The position numbers and the translations under genes were made by a program. Of a stretch of DNA of 64,000 nt, positions 28,009-36,426 are shown in pieces. Position 1 is the stretch's first letter; each line of letters begins with the position of its first letter. Source of the stretch: Corynebacterium ciconiae DSM 44920 (GTDB taxonomy: Bacteria; Actinomycetota; Actinomycetes; Mycobacteriales; Mycobacteriaceae); the NCBI RefSeq assembly GCF_030440575.1, contig NZ_CP047189.1, forward strand, positions 2,356,001 through 2,420,000, written 5' to 3'. The notes beneath the pieces are model-generated. The model did no database searches. It was not told where the DNA came from and was given only the letters and a program-made list of their open reading frames with translations.

Positions 28009-28593
28009 CTAGAGGTAATCCCCCACCACAGCGGCAATCTCCTTGGCACTGCGGTCTACCACCTCAAACCACGTGGTGGCGGCATTTTCGTCTGCGGAGT
28101 CGCTGACCTGCTTGATGAGAGTGATGGGAATATCGAAGAAACGGGCGGCCTCCACAAAAGCCACACCCTCCATGTCCACGAGCTCGGCGTGGTGGCCGAG
28201 CCGAGCGCGCGTCTCGGAATCCCGAATGAAGCTATCGCCGGTGGCTAGGCCCGCCGCAGGCAGCGGCCCGATCTTCTCCAGCTCATAGGGCTCGCCCCAG
28301 CCGCGGCCCGTGGCATCTTCGAAGACGTCCCGATCTAAGTCGTGCTTAAACACGCTCGCGACCTCAAACACGCCCGACACACCGTCTTTGAGGCCTCCTG
28401 CCGTGCCAATGTTGATGATGCGCGAGGGTGTGCGCCCTTCGGCACGGGCCTCGGCCAGCAGGGCGGTGAGCTTAATGGCGGCGGCGAGAGTGCCGATTCC
28501 GGTGATAAGTACCGGCACATCATCGGGCAGGTAGGCGGCTTCCTCTTTCGTTGCAGAGACGATGAGCGGCCGAGAATCCACGATCTGAGTCAT
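28009..28593 (-). CDS. nucleosidase (MTA/SAH nucleosidase-like)
   Basis: A 194-residue purine phosphorylase superfamily protein. It has GIGTLAAAIKLTALL and IINIGTAGGL in the N-terminal half, LVDMEGVAFVEAA (the ribose-binding Met-Glu) near 138, and IKQVSDSADENAATTW with the catalytic Asp near 163. The likely reaction is removal of adenine from methylthioadenosine or S-adenosylhomocysteine, but substrate specificity is not certain. ATG 28593 is preferred over 28611. It is 20 bases downstream of the amylase gene. Confidence 0.8.
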   Translation of the reverse strand: MTQIVDSRPLIVSATKEEAAYLPDDVPVLITGIGTLAAAIKLTALLAEARAEGRTPSRIINIGTAGGLKDGVSGVFEVASVFKHDLDRDVFEDATGRGWGEPYELEKIGPLPAAGLATGDSFIRDSETRARLGHHAELVDMEGVAFVEAARFFDIPITLIKQVSDSADENAATTWFEVVDRSAKEIAAVVGDYL

Positions 28594-28613
28594 AGCCTCG
28601 GAGTCTAGCAAGA

Positions 28614-29756
28614 CTAGAGCCCCACAGATTCGCCGTCGATCTCTGCCCGCGGCGGATCCAGCTCCACGCGCACATCCATGCTGTTGTGCTCGTCATATAC
28701 TCGGTAGGCCAGCACCGCATTATCGATCTCAGTGATCTCGACCTGGGCGTCCTTGAGCCAAGGGTGAGCGCGCCTGCGCTCGCCGAGACGGCGGTGCAGT
28801 TGGTAGATCCAATCGCCAATATCGTGCAGCTCCTCCGGCGAGCCGGGAAAGGTGGGGCGCACGCTATCGTCGCCACCCAGCTTCTCCTCTTTCACTCCGG
28901 TGAAACCCTGCTCGTCGCCGTAGTAAATGGCGGGGATTCCAGGCAGGGTGTAGAGCATCACAGCGGCGATGGCAGCACCGTGTTCGCCCACCTGGCTGGC
29001 GATGCGAGTGGTGTCGTGATTGCCCACGAAGGTCAGCGGGGTGAAGCTGAGCTCGGCGTTGCGGCTTAAGGTCCACTCCAGTTCGTAGAAGTTGTGATCC
29101 TTAATGGAGCTCCAGATGGCTTTCCACAGCTCGTATTGGGTGATCGAGTCTAGGTGTGCCCGAGCCACATAGTCGTTGTAATCACCGTGGATCATCTCCC
29201 CCACGAACCAAGCGTGGGGGAAGCGCTCGCGCACCCGAGTGGTCACCCGCGCGAAAAACTCGGGGTCAGTGGCGTAGACGGCGTCTAGGCGCCACCCAGA
29301 AATCCCCCGCTCAAGCCAGTGGCACATCACGTTGACCACGTAGTCTTCCACCTCGGATGAGCTGTGGTCGAGCTCCAGCAGATCGCCGTGTCCCTCGAAA
29401 TCGCCGCCGCTGACGTGCCCCGCTGCTGCCAGCTCGTGGCTGTCGGCCACGTGGTTAAACACCCCATCGAGCACGAGATCGAGGTTCTTCTCTCGGCACA
29501 CACTGACGAGATGATCGAAGTCCTCGTCCGTGCCAAGCCGAGTGTCGATCGTGAAGTGATCGATGGTGTCATAGCCGTGGGTAGCGGACTCAAAGATCGG
29601 GTTCAGTAAAATGGTGTCCGCGCCGATTTCGGCCGCGTAATCCAGCCAGTTGCAGATATGACGCAGCCGCGGGGTGGTCTCGCGCTCGCCCTCGCTAGGG
29701 CGCACAGGCGCACCGGTGAATCCGAGCGGATAGATCTGCCAAATGATGTTGGGCAT
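28614..29756 (-). CDS. alpha-amylase family (GH13) glycosidase
   Basis: A 380-residue GH13 enzyme with all catalytic regions: DGVFNHV (97-103), nucleophile Asp158 in GWRLDAVY, acid/base Glu187 in FVGEM, and Asp248 in FVGNHDTTR. No signal peptide is visible, so it is cytoplasmic and may act on internal maltooligosaccharides or glycogen fragments. It is short for GH13, and the C-terminal beta domain is small. It is transcribed with the nucleosidase gene. Confidence 0.9.
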   Translation of the reverse strand: MPNIIWQIYPLGFTGAPVRPSEGERETTPRLRHICNWLDYAAEIGADTILLNPIFESATHGYDTIDHFTIDTRLGTDEDFDHLVSVCREKNLDLVLDGVFNHVADSHELAAAGHVSGGDFEGHGDLLELDHSSSEVEDYVVNVMCHWLERGISGWRLDAVYATDPEFFARVTTRVRERFPHAWFVGEMIHGDYNDYVARAHLDSITQYELWKAIWSSIKDHNFYELEWTLSRNAELSFTPLTFVGNHDTTRIASQVGEHGAAIAAVMLYTLPGIPAIYYGDEQGFTGVKEEKLGGDDSVRPTFPGSPEELHDIGDWIYQLHRRLGERRRAHPWLKDAQVEITEIDNAVLAYRVYDEHNSMDVRVELDPPRAEIDGESVGL

Positions 29757-29878
29757 GGCTACTTCTTCGTGTCCTTCACTATCGATTGAGTGTGAAAAGC
29801 GGTGTCCGCATTCCAGCTTAGTGAGTTCCGCCGCTCAGTCTGGCCGTATTGCTTAGGCGGTGCTGACAACCGCGAGGT

Positions 29879-29891
29879 GGCGTCGTAAAGC
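29879..29891 (-). repeat. dispersed repeat, two-mismatch copy
   Basis: GGCGTCGTAAAGC on the plus strand, with the conserved flank GCGAGGT upstream (complement ACCTCGC). It lies in the divergent region between the amylase and Fe-S reductase genes. Confidence 0.6.
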
Positions 29892-29934
29892 TAAAATGCG
29901 AGGGACTATTGCCGAAGCTGAACGGGAACAAAAC

Positions 29935-32904
29935 ATGACTACCCTTCTGGGGATCGCGGGCGTCGTGCTGTCCTTGCCCGCATGGGCAGTGTTTCTCCAC
30001 GGGTGCTGGCGCATTGTTCGCTTCGTTTCCCGTGGCACGCCCACCACCACCCGCACCGATCGTCCCTTTAGCCGCGCCGGGCAGGTGCTGCGCAAGGTGT
30101 TTGGGCACTCAGAGATGATGCCCAAACCGGCGGTGGCGATCGCCCACTGGTTGGTGATGGTGGGGTTTTTGTTTGGCGTAGTGGTGTGGTTTGAAGCTTA
30201 TATCCAAACCTTCAACCCCTCCGGCGGATGGCCATGGCTGCATGAGCTCCACGTGTATCGGCTCCTCGAAGAAGTTCTGGGGCTGGGCACAGTGATGGGC
30301 ATTGTGTTTCTCATCAGCGTCCGGTTGCGGGTGGGCCGCAATAATCGCGTCGATCGCTTCTACGGTTCCAATGCTCGGGCTGCCCATTTCGTGGAAGCAG
30401 TGGTGTTTCTTGAAGGGCTCGGGATTCTGCTGGTTAAGGCCGGTGCGATCGCCACCTACGGCGGCTACTCTCCGTGGACGGACTGGATCACCGGCCTCAT
30501 CGCCCAACTTCTGCCCGCCTCACCGCTTATGGTCAGCGGTTTCGCCCTGTTCAAGCTGCTCACCGGTATGGCGTGGCTGATTGTGGTGGGCCGCAATCTG
30601 CATTGGGGGGTGTCGTGGCACCGCATCCTCGCGTTCTTCAACCTGTTTCTCACACGCAACTATGATGGTAGCTCCTCGCTGGGGGCTCTCACCCCGCTCA
30701 TGGACGGGCCGCGGCCACTGCGGCTCGCTGATCTCGAACAGAGCCCCCCAGAGCGTCTCGGCACCGGCACCGTGCAAGATGCCTCCTGGAAGATGCTGCT
30801 GGATTCGGCCACCTGCACCGAGTGCGGCCGCTGCCAGGACGTATGCCCAGCGTGGAACACCGAGAAGCCCCTCTCGCCGAAACTACTAATGATGTCGCTT
30901 CGCGACGCCGCCCTCGAGGCCGATCTGGCCCCGCAAACCAGCCATGAAGGCGTGGATGTGCTCAAGCTTGTGGGCGCCAACCAGGCTGTGAGCGAGGATG
31001 TGCTGTGGTCCTGCACTAACTGTGGTGCCTGCGTGGAGCAGTGCCCGGTAGATATCGAGCACATTGATCACGTGGCCAATCTGCGCCGCTACCAGGTGCT
31101 CGAGGAATCCGCGTTCCCATCGGAGCTGACTGGCCTATTCAAGAACTTGGAAAACAAGGGCAACCCGTGGGGCCGCAACGCCCGCGATCGGCGTGCCTGG
31201 ATCGAACGCGCCCGCAAAGACGGCATCGAGGTTCCGATCTTTGGCGAGGACATCACCGATTTCTGCGACACCGAATACCTGCTGTGGGTGGGCTGCGCCG
31301 GCTCCTTGGACGAGGACGGTGTGGCTACCTCTCGCGCGATCGTGGAACTACTCCACACCGCTGGGGTGAAGTTCGCAGTACTCGCCCACGATGAAACCTG
31401 CACGGGTGATCCTGCACGCCGCGCTGGCAATGAGCTGCTTTTCCAAACCCTCGCCGAGCAGAACGTGGCCACCTTAAACCAGGTGTTTGATGGGGTGCCG
31501 CCGCGCCAGCGCAGGATCATCACCAGCTGTGCCCATTGCTTCAACACGCTGCGTAACGAGTACCCGGACTTCGACGGCCACTATGACGTGCTCCACCACA
31601 CCCAGCTGCTCAATCGCTTGGTTCGTGACAAGCTCATCACCCCCGTGCCTCGCGGGCCCGAGAATCGCCGCCCGCTCACCTACCACGACCCCTGCTTCCT
31701 CGGCCGCCACAACAAGGTCTTTGACCCACCGCGCGCACTGCTCGCCTCCACCGGAATGGAGCTGCGGGAGATGCCCCGTAACCGTGACGAGGGTTTCTGT
31801 TGCGGCGCCGGTGGCGCCCGGATGTTCATGGAGGAAAGCATTGGCCAGCGCATCAGCGATAACCGCGCAGCCGAGGCTGTAGCCACAGGCGCCGAGACCA
31901 TCGCCGTGGGCTGCCCCTTCTGTAACACCATGCTGGGCGCTGGGGTGAAATCTACCGCCGCACACAGCGCCGCCAAGGAAGGCTCCGCGAGTACCGCCAC
32001 TCCTGTGATTAAGGACGTGGCGCAGCTGATGCGCGATTCCATCATGGTCGACGGCGCCCTTCCGCCAGCACGCCCGAAAACCTTCCTCGAGCGCCCCGCC
32101 CGCGTGGCCGCCCCGCGTTCTGCCGCCGCGAACGCCCCCGTGCCCGGCCCAGAATCCCACGCCGCCGACAAGGCTGCCGCCCACCGCGCCCCTGCGACCC
32201 CGGCAGCTCCGGCAGCACCGGCAGCACCGGCAGCACCGGCAGCACCGGCAGCACCGGCGCCGAGCATACCCACTCCAACAACCCCCAAGCCCGCAACGCC
32301 GCAACCCGCAGTGCCCAAGCCTGCAACGCCGACCGCAGCGGTACCCTCGCCAGCAGTACCACAGCCCGAGGCGCCGAAACCCGCTGCCCCAAAGGCAGCG
32401 GTACCGACTCCTGTAACCCCCAAGCCCGCAACGCCACAAGCCGCAGCGCCAAAGGCCGCAGCGCCAAAGGCCGCAGCCCCAAAGGCAGCGGTTCCCACGC
32501 CTGCAGCCCCGAAGCCGGCAACGCCACAAGCCGCAACCCCCAAGGCGGCAGTACCAACTCCTGCATCACCCAAGCCGGCAGTGCCGAAACCCGCCACGCC
32601 TAAGGTAGCGGTACCGACTCCTGTAGCCCCGAAGCCGGCAACGCCGCAAGCGGCAACCCCTAAGCCAGTCGTACCGACGCCTGCATCACCCAAGCCGGCG
32701 GTGCCGAAACCCGCCACATCCAAGGCAGCAGTACCCACCCCAACGTCGCCGAAGTCCACAACCCCCACCCCAGCAACGCCTACCCCAGCAACGCCTACTC
32801 CCACGGCACCCACCCCGAAGGCTGCGTCGCCGAAGAAGGTTGCGCGCGAGGAGGCGTCGACAAGCACAGATGAGCAAGCTAGCGACACCGACTCGCGGAC
32901 ATAG
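29935..32904 (+). CDS. membrane Fe-S oxidoreductase (HdrD-like) with Pro/Ala repeat tail
   Basis: A 989-residue protein in three parts. Residues about 1-250 form a membrane domain of five or six helices resembling the NarI/HdrE cytochrome b fold. Two 4Fe-4S clusters follow (CTECGRCQDVCP and CTNCGACVEQCP), and then two cysteine-rich CCG domains (SCAHCFNTLRNEYP; DPCFLGRHN ... FCCGAGGARMF; GCPFCNTML). From about residue 750 to the end is a Pro/Ala/Lys/Thr repeat. It resembles mycobacterial Rv0338c, which also lies next to an alaT/aspC-type aminotransferase. The electron donor and acceptor are unknown. ATG 29935 is chosen over 29860 because the membrane domain starts there. Confidence 0.88.
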   Translation: MTTLLGIAGVVLSLPAWAVFLHGCWRIVRFVSRGTPTTTRTDRPFSRAGQVLRKVFGHSEMMPKPAVAIAHWLVMVGFLFGVVVWFEAYIQTFNPSGGWPWLHELHVYRLLEEVLGLGTVMGIVFLISVRLRVGRNNRVDRFYGSNARAAHFVEAVVFLEGLGILLVKAGAIATYGGYSPWTDWITGLIAQLLPASPLMVSGFALFKLLTGMAWLIVVGRNLHWGVSWHRILAFFNLFLTRNYDGSSSLGALTPLMDGPRPLRLADLEQSPPERLGTGTVQDASWKMLLDSATCTECGRCQDVCPAWNTEKPLSPKLLMMSLRDAALEADLAPQTSHEGVDVLKLVGANQAVSEDVLWSCTNCGACVEQCPVDIEHIDHVANLRRYQVLEESAFPSELTGLFKNLENKGNPWGRNARDRRAWIERARKDGIEVPIFGEDITDFCDTEYLLWVGCAGSLDEDGVATSRAIVELLHTAGVKFAVLAHDETCTGDPARRAGNELLFQTLAEQNVATLNQVFDGVPPRQRRIITSCAHCFNTLRNEYPDFDGHYDVLHHTQLLNRLVRDKLITPVPRGPENRRPLTYHDPCFLGRHNKVFDPPRALLASTGMELREMPRNRDEGFCCGAGGARMFMEESIGQRISDNRAAEAVATGAETIAVGCPFCNTMLGAGVKSTAAHSAAKEGSASTATPVIKDVAQLMRDSIMVDGALPPARPKTFLERPARVAAPRSAAANAPVPGPESHAADKAAAHRAPATPAAPAAPAAPAAPAAPAAPAPSIPTPTTPKPATPQPAVPKPATPTAAVPSPAVPQPEAPKPAAPKAAVPTPVTPKPATPQAAAPKAAAPKAAAPKAAVPTPAAPKPATPQAATPKAAVPTPASPKPAVPKPATPKVAVPTPVAPKPATPQAATPKPVVPTPASPKPAVPKPATSKAAVPTPTSPKSTTPTPATPTPATPTPTAPTPKAASPKKVAREEASTSTDEQASDTDSRT
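32202..32260 (+). repeat. 9-base tandem repeat coding Ala-Ala-Pro
   Basis: Six near-identical GGCAGCACC units (the first is GGCAGCTCC) at the start of the Pro/Ala tail of the Fe-S reductase. Confidence 0.85.
32552..32741 (+). repeat. about 120-base imperfect tandem repeat in the tail
   Basis: A unit beginning at about 32552 (PTPASPKPAVPKPATPK) recurs from about 32672 with few changes, after VAVPTPVAPKPATPQAATPK. The repeat period is about 40 residues. Confidence 0.7.
32853..32865 (-). repeat. dispersed 13-mer, one-mismatch copy
   Basis: GGCGTCGACAAGC on the plus strand (one change from the consensus complement), near the 3-prime end of the Fe-S reductase gene. GCGAGGA lies upstream, close to the extended consensus. 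Confidence 0.65.
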
Positions 32905-32931
32905 CCGAAGCGGCTGGGTACAGTCGGTGGC

Positions 32932-33516
32932 ATGTCGCTCGAAACAGCCCAGCCGGTTGCCCCCATCCGTTCGGTGTACGCCATACATGGCTTCCATAGT
33001 TCGCCGCAGAAACGCCTGTTTCAGTGGCTGAAGCTGGAGGCCATCACGCGGGGCGCCGCGCTGGAGGCCGTGGAGCTGCCCTGCCCTGATGCGCCGGTCG
33101 CGCGCCACTGGCAGGATGCGCTAGATCGTCAACTTCCGGAGCTCGACACCACGACGGGGCTGGTGACCCACTCGCTCGGTGGGATCACAGCGCTGCGCTA
33201 TCTCACTCGTGACACCTCCGAGTGGTCGCTCGGCACTCTGGTGTTGGTTGCTCCTTTCGCCAGCACTTATGCGGGTATGCCGGAGGAGATTCGTGCTTTT
33301 TGCGAGGACGTGGATTGGGACACTATCCGTTCCCGCACCGCCTCGATCTCTGTGATTCGTTCCGATAATGACACTCTTGTTCCTGCCACAGCCAGCGATC
33401 ACGTGGCAGAGAAACTTGGCGTGGAACCCATCATTGTGGCTGGTAAGGGTCATTTTCGGGATAGTGAGAACGTGGTGCAGGTGCCCGAAATCCGCGATGC
33501 AGTGTTCGGCTCCTAA
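32932..33516 (+). CDS. RBBP9/YdeN-type serine hydrolase
   Basis: A 194-residue alpha/beta hydrolase. The triad is visible: nucleophile Ser in LVTHSLGGITALRY (near 80), Asp in RSDNDTLVP (near 144), and His in GKGHFRD (near 169). The N-terminal HGFHSSP segment forms the oxyanion loop. Natural substrate unknown. It begins 28 bases after the Fe-S reductase stop, so the two are probably co-transcribed. Confidence 0.85.
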   Translation: MSLETAQPVAPIRSVYAIHGFHSSPQKRLFQWLKLEAITRGAALEAVELPCPDAPVARHWQDALDRQLPELDTTTGLVTHSLGGITALRYLTRDTSEWSLGTLVLVAPFASTYAGMPEEIRAFCEDVDWDTIRSRTASISVIRSDNDTLVPATASDHVAEKLGVEPIIVAGKGHFRDSENVVQVPEIRDAVFGS

Positions 33517-33525
33517 ACGCGGCAC

Positions 33526-33538
33526 GCTTATCGACGCC
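33526..33538 (+). repeat. dispersed 13-mer GCTTATCGACGCC, exact copy
   Basis: Exact copy about ten bases after the hydrolase stop, in the gap before alaT, followed by ATCCTCTACC. Confidence 0.92.
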
Positions 33539-33621
33539 ATCCTCTACCACCGCCCCCGCCCCCGCCCACGGACATTGCCTCGACACTTTCCTGCATCGAC
33601 AGCCGGTGGCATGATGGAGAA

Positions 33622-34890
33622 ATGAGCAATGACACCCATCAGCCTCGCGGCGAGCGTCGAGCAGACGTGCCGCGCCGCGAGTTCGACCAGTCCGAGAAAC
33701 TCAAAGACGTTCTATATGAGATTCGCGGTCCGGTGGCGGCGGAGGCCGAGCGCCTCGAGATGGATGGTCACCGCATCCTGAAGCTCAACACCGGCAACCC
33801 TGCAGTGTTTGGCTTTGAAGCCCCGGACGTGATCATGCGCGATATGATTGCTGCGCTGCCCAGTGCCCAAGGCTATTCCACCTCCAAGGGCGTGATCCCG
33901 GCGCGGCGTGCGATCGTGACGCGCTATGAGATGATCCACGGCTTCCCCGAATTTGATGTGGACGATGTGTATTTGGGCAATGGTGTATCCGAGCTGATCA
34001 CCATGACCACCCAGGCGCTGCTGAACGATGGCGACGAAGTACTCATCCCCCGCCCGGATTATCCCTTGTGGACAGCCGCTACGTCCCTCGCCGGCGGCAC
34101 CCCGGTGCACTATCTTTGTGATGAGGACAACGAGTGGCAGCCCTCGATCGAGGACATCGAGTCAAAGATCACCGACAAGACAAAAGCGATTGTGGTGATT
34201 AACCCGAACAACCCCACGGGTGCTGTGTACTCCCGCGAGGTGTTGAACAAAATCGCAGATATCGCCCGTAAGCACCAATTGCTGGTGTTGGCCGATGAGA
34301 TTTACGATCGCATTCTCTACGATGACGCCCAGCACATCTCCATTGCGTCGCTCTGCCCAGATCTTTTGTGCATCACCTACAACGGTCTGTCCAAGGCCTA
34401 CCGGGTTGCAGGGTATCGAGCTGGCTGGATGGTGCTCACTGGCCCGAAGGACCACGCCGAAGGCTTCATTGAGGGCCTCGATCTACTGGCTGGTACGCGC
34501 CTTTGCCCCAACGTTCCCGCCCAGCACGCAATCCAGGTGGCTTTGGGGGGTCGTCAATCCATCTACTCGCTCACTGCAGAAGGCGGGCGGTTGCTGCGCC
34601 AGCGCAATGTGGCCTATGAGAAGCTCAATGAGATTCCGGGTATCTCCGTGGTCAAGCCGATGGGTGCGCTCTACGCGTTTCCAAAGATTGACCGCAATGT
34701 CTATGACATTCACGATGACACCAAGTTGATGCTCGATCTGCTGCGCAAGGAAAAAATCCTGATGGTTCAGGGTACTGGATTCAATTGGCCGGAGCCCGAC
34801 CACTTCCGCGTAGTGACACTCCCATGGCCCAGCGATCTCGCAGAGGCTATTGATCGCCTCGGTAACTTCCTGGCCAGCTACAAGCAATAG
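33622..34890 (+). CDS. alaT: alanine/aspartate-type aminotransferase
   Basis: A 422-residue class I PLP aminotransferase. It has NPNNPTGAVYS near 194-204, the DEIYD PLP-contact Asp near 228, the Schiff-base lysine in NGLSKAYRVAGYRAGW near 259, and a C-terminal FRVVTLPWP arginine. The length and the DEIYDRILYD segment fit AlaT, which makes alanine from pyruvate and glutamate. Mycobacteria keep the same gene beside the Fe-S reductase. Confidence 0.87.
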   Translation: MSNDTHQPRGERRADVPRREFDQSEKLKDVLYEIRGPVAAEAERLEMDGHRILKLNTGNPAVFGFEAPDVIMRDMIAALPSAQGYSTSKGVIPARRAIVTRYEMIHGFPEFDVDDVYLGNGVSELITMTTQALLNDGDEVLIPRPDYPLWTAATSLAGGTPVHYLCDEDNEWQPSIEDIESKITDKTKAIVVINPNNPTGAVYSREVLNKIADIARKHQLLVLADEIYDRILYDDAQHISIASLCPDLLCITYNGLSKAYRVAGYRAGWMVLTGPKDHAEGFIEGLDLLAGTRLCPNVPAQHAIQVALGGRQSIYSLTAEGGRLLRQRNVAYEKLNEIPGISVVKPMGALYAFPKIDRNVYDIHDDTKLMLDLLRKEKILMVQGTGFNWPEPDHFRVVTLPWPSDLAEAIDRLGNFLASYKQ

Positions 34891-34918
34891 TGTTGGGCAC
34901 TAGCTTCATCCACAAAGA

Positions 34919-34971
34919 CTCACCCGCATTCCTCTTTTCATGGGCTTAAGGTGCGGGTGAGCCTTTGTTTG
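34919..34971 (+). terminator. intrinsic terminator after alaT
   Basis: CTCACCCGCA (34919-34928) pairs perfectly with TGCGGGTGAG (34952-34961) across a 23-base loop; CCTTTGTTTG follows. Confidence 0.7.
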
Positions 34972-35040
34972 TGGGCTGAGGCTGCGCTGCGACGATGCGG
35001 GGGTTATTTCCCGCCTCGCACACAGGTAGTCTTTTCGTTT

Positions 35041-36426
35041 ATGGGCAGACATTCGCAGCACTCGGAATCCACGCAGCCAGACAATAGCGCCGGCGCCTCG
35101 GCACAGCTGAGTGTGGCCCAGAAGATCCTCGCTGGGGCTTTGGCACTGGCGGGGCTTTTAACCGTGATCGGCACCGTGTGGCTGTGGCCTTCCTCCGAGG
35201 AACCACATATCGCCGAAGGGTTTAGCCTTTCCGTTCCTTTGGCGCATAAGCAGGTCGACGGCACCGTGGCCGTCGTGCAAGAAGGTGCCTGCGATTCCCC
35301 CAGCTCGGGCCAAGTGTTCGAAACCGCCCCTGCGGCCGCTCCCTCCGCCGCAGCAGCTGCTCCACCCGCGGCGGCACCAAGCAACCCCGCCGCTGCGCCA
35401 CCCGCTGCGCCACCCGCTTCAGCCGGCGCAGCTGGCAGCCCAACAGAGCCAGACCGGACGTGCACGCACTCGATTGTGGATCTCACCTCGGGTGATGACG
35501 CTGGCATGCGCACGCTTCTGATCACCAACAATCTGCCTGGTGACCCCGAGCTCAAGGTAGGCGATCACATTCGCATGCTGGTCAATGACACCCCCGATGG
35601 CGGCACCCAGTACGCGTTTTCTGATTTTCAGCGCGGCACCCCGATTACTGTCTGGATGGTGCTTACCGCCTTGGGCATCGTGCTCATCGGTGGGTGGCGC
35701 GGCATGCGTGCACTTGTGGGTTTGGGGGTGACTCTCGCGGGGATCGCCGGATTCCTGCTCCCCAGCTTGCTGCGTGGTGGAGACCCACTGTGGCTATCGG
35801 TGGTCACCGGCTCCCTCGTCCTGTTCATCGTGATCTATCTGGTTCACGGGCTGAACTGGAAGTCCTCCGCGGCGCTGGCTGGAACGATCGCGGCGCTACT
35901 TATTGCGGCACTTCTGGGCCGCTATGCGATTAGCACCACGGGTATCCGAGGTTTGGGCGATGAGGACAATCTCTTGATTCAGCTTTATCTGCCTGATGTG
36001 ACCGTTCCGGGGTTGATGCTCTGTGGCTTCATCATTGGCGCACTGGGGGTGCTCAATGATGTCACCATCGCGCAGGCCTCGACGGTCAATGAGCTCTATG
36101 AGCTTAACCCGCGTAGCACCCCTTGGGAGGTCTTCACCTCAGCCATGCGAGTGGGACGCGACCACATTGCCTCCATGGTCTACACCTTGGTGTTGTCCTA
36201 CACGGGTGCGGCGCTACCGCTTTTGCTGCTGCTCTCCGTGGCTGATCGGCCTTTGAGCAACACGCTCACCTCGGACATCATGGCCACCGAGCTCATGCGC
36301 TCTGCCGTGGGTGCGCTGGCACTGTGTCTGGCTGTACCAATCACCACCGCTATTGCGGCTGTGACCGTGGGCCCCACAGCGAACACCGAGAACAACCCTA
36401 GCGGGCGAGCATTCGACGGCGTTTAA
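35041..36426 (+). CDS. YibE/F-like membrane protein
   Basis: A 461-residue protein: a polar N-terminus, a first helix (about 27-49), and an extracytoplasmic region with an Ala/Pro-rich linker (about 98-145). It then has about seven helices with the YibE/F-type segments GFIIGALGVLNDVTIAQASTVNEL and MRVGRDHIASMVYTLVLSYTGAALPLLLL. Function unknown; relatives are thought to be membrane transport proteins. ATG 35041 is chosen over the frame start at 34951, which overlaps the alaT terminator. It converges on the UDP-glucose dehydrogenase gene with a 4-base overlap. Confidence 0.83.
   Translation: MGRHSQHSESTQPDNSAGASAQLSVAQKILAGALALAGLLTVIGTVWLWPSSEEPHIAEGFSLSVPLAHKQVDGTVAVVQEGACDSPSSGQVFETAPAAAPSAAAAAPPAAAPSNPAAAPPAAPPASAGAAGSPTEPDRTCTHSIVDLTSGDDAGMRTLLITNNLPGDPELKVGDHIRMLVNDTPDGGTQYAFSDFQRGTPITVWMVLTALGIVLIGGWRGMRALVGLGVTLAGIAGFLLPSLLRGGDPLWLSVVTGSLVLFIVIYLVHGLNWKSSAALAGTIAALLIAALLGRYAISTTGIRGLGDEDNLLIQLYLPDVTVPGLMLCGFIIGALGVLNDVTIAQASTVNELYELNPRSTPWEVFTSAMRVGRDHIASMVYTLVLSYTGAALPLLLLLSVADRPLSNTLTSDIMATELMRSAVGALALCLAVPITTAIAAVTVGPTANTENNPSGRAFDGV

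Noticed and set aside
31680..32984. Long minus-strand frame of 434 residues, Gly/Val/Ala-rich
   Set aside because: It is the complement of the Pro/Ala repeat tail and Fe-S domains; the repetitive Gly-Val composition mirrors the sense repeat, and the sense protein has clear cofactor motifs.
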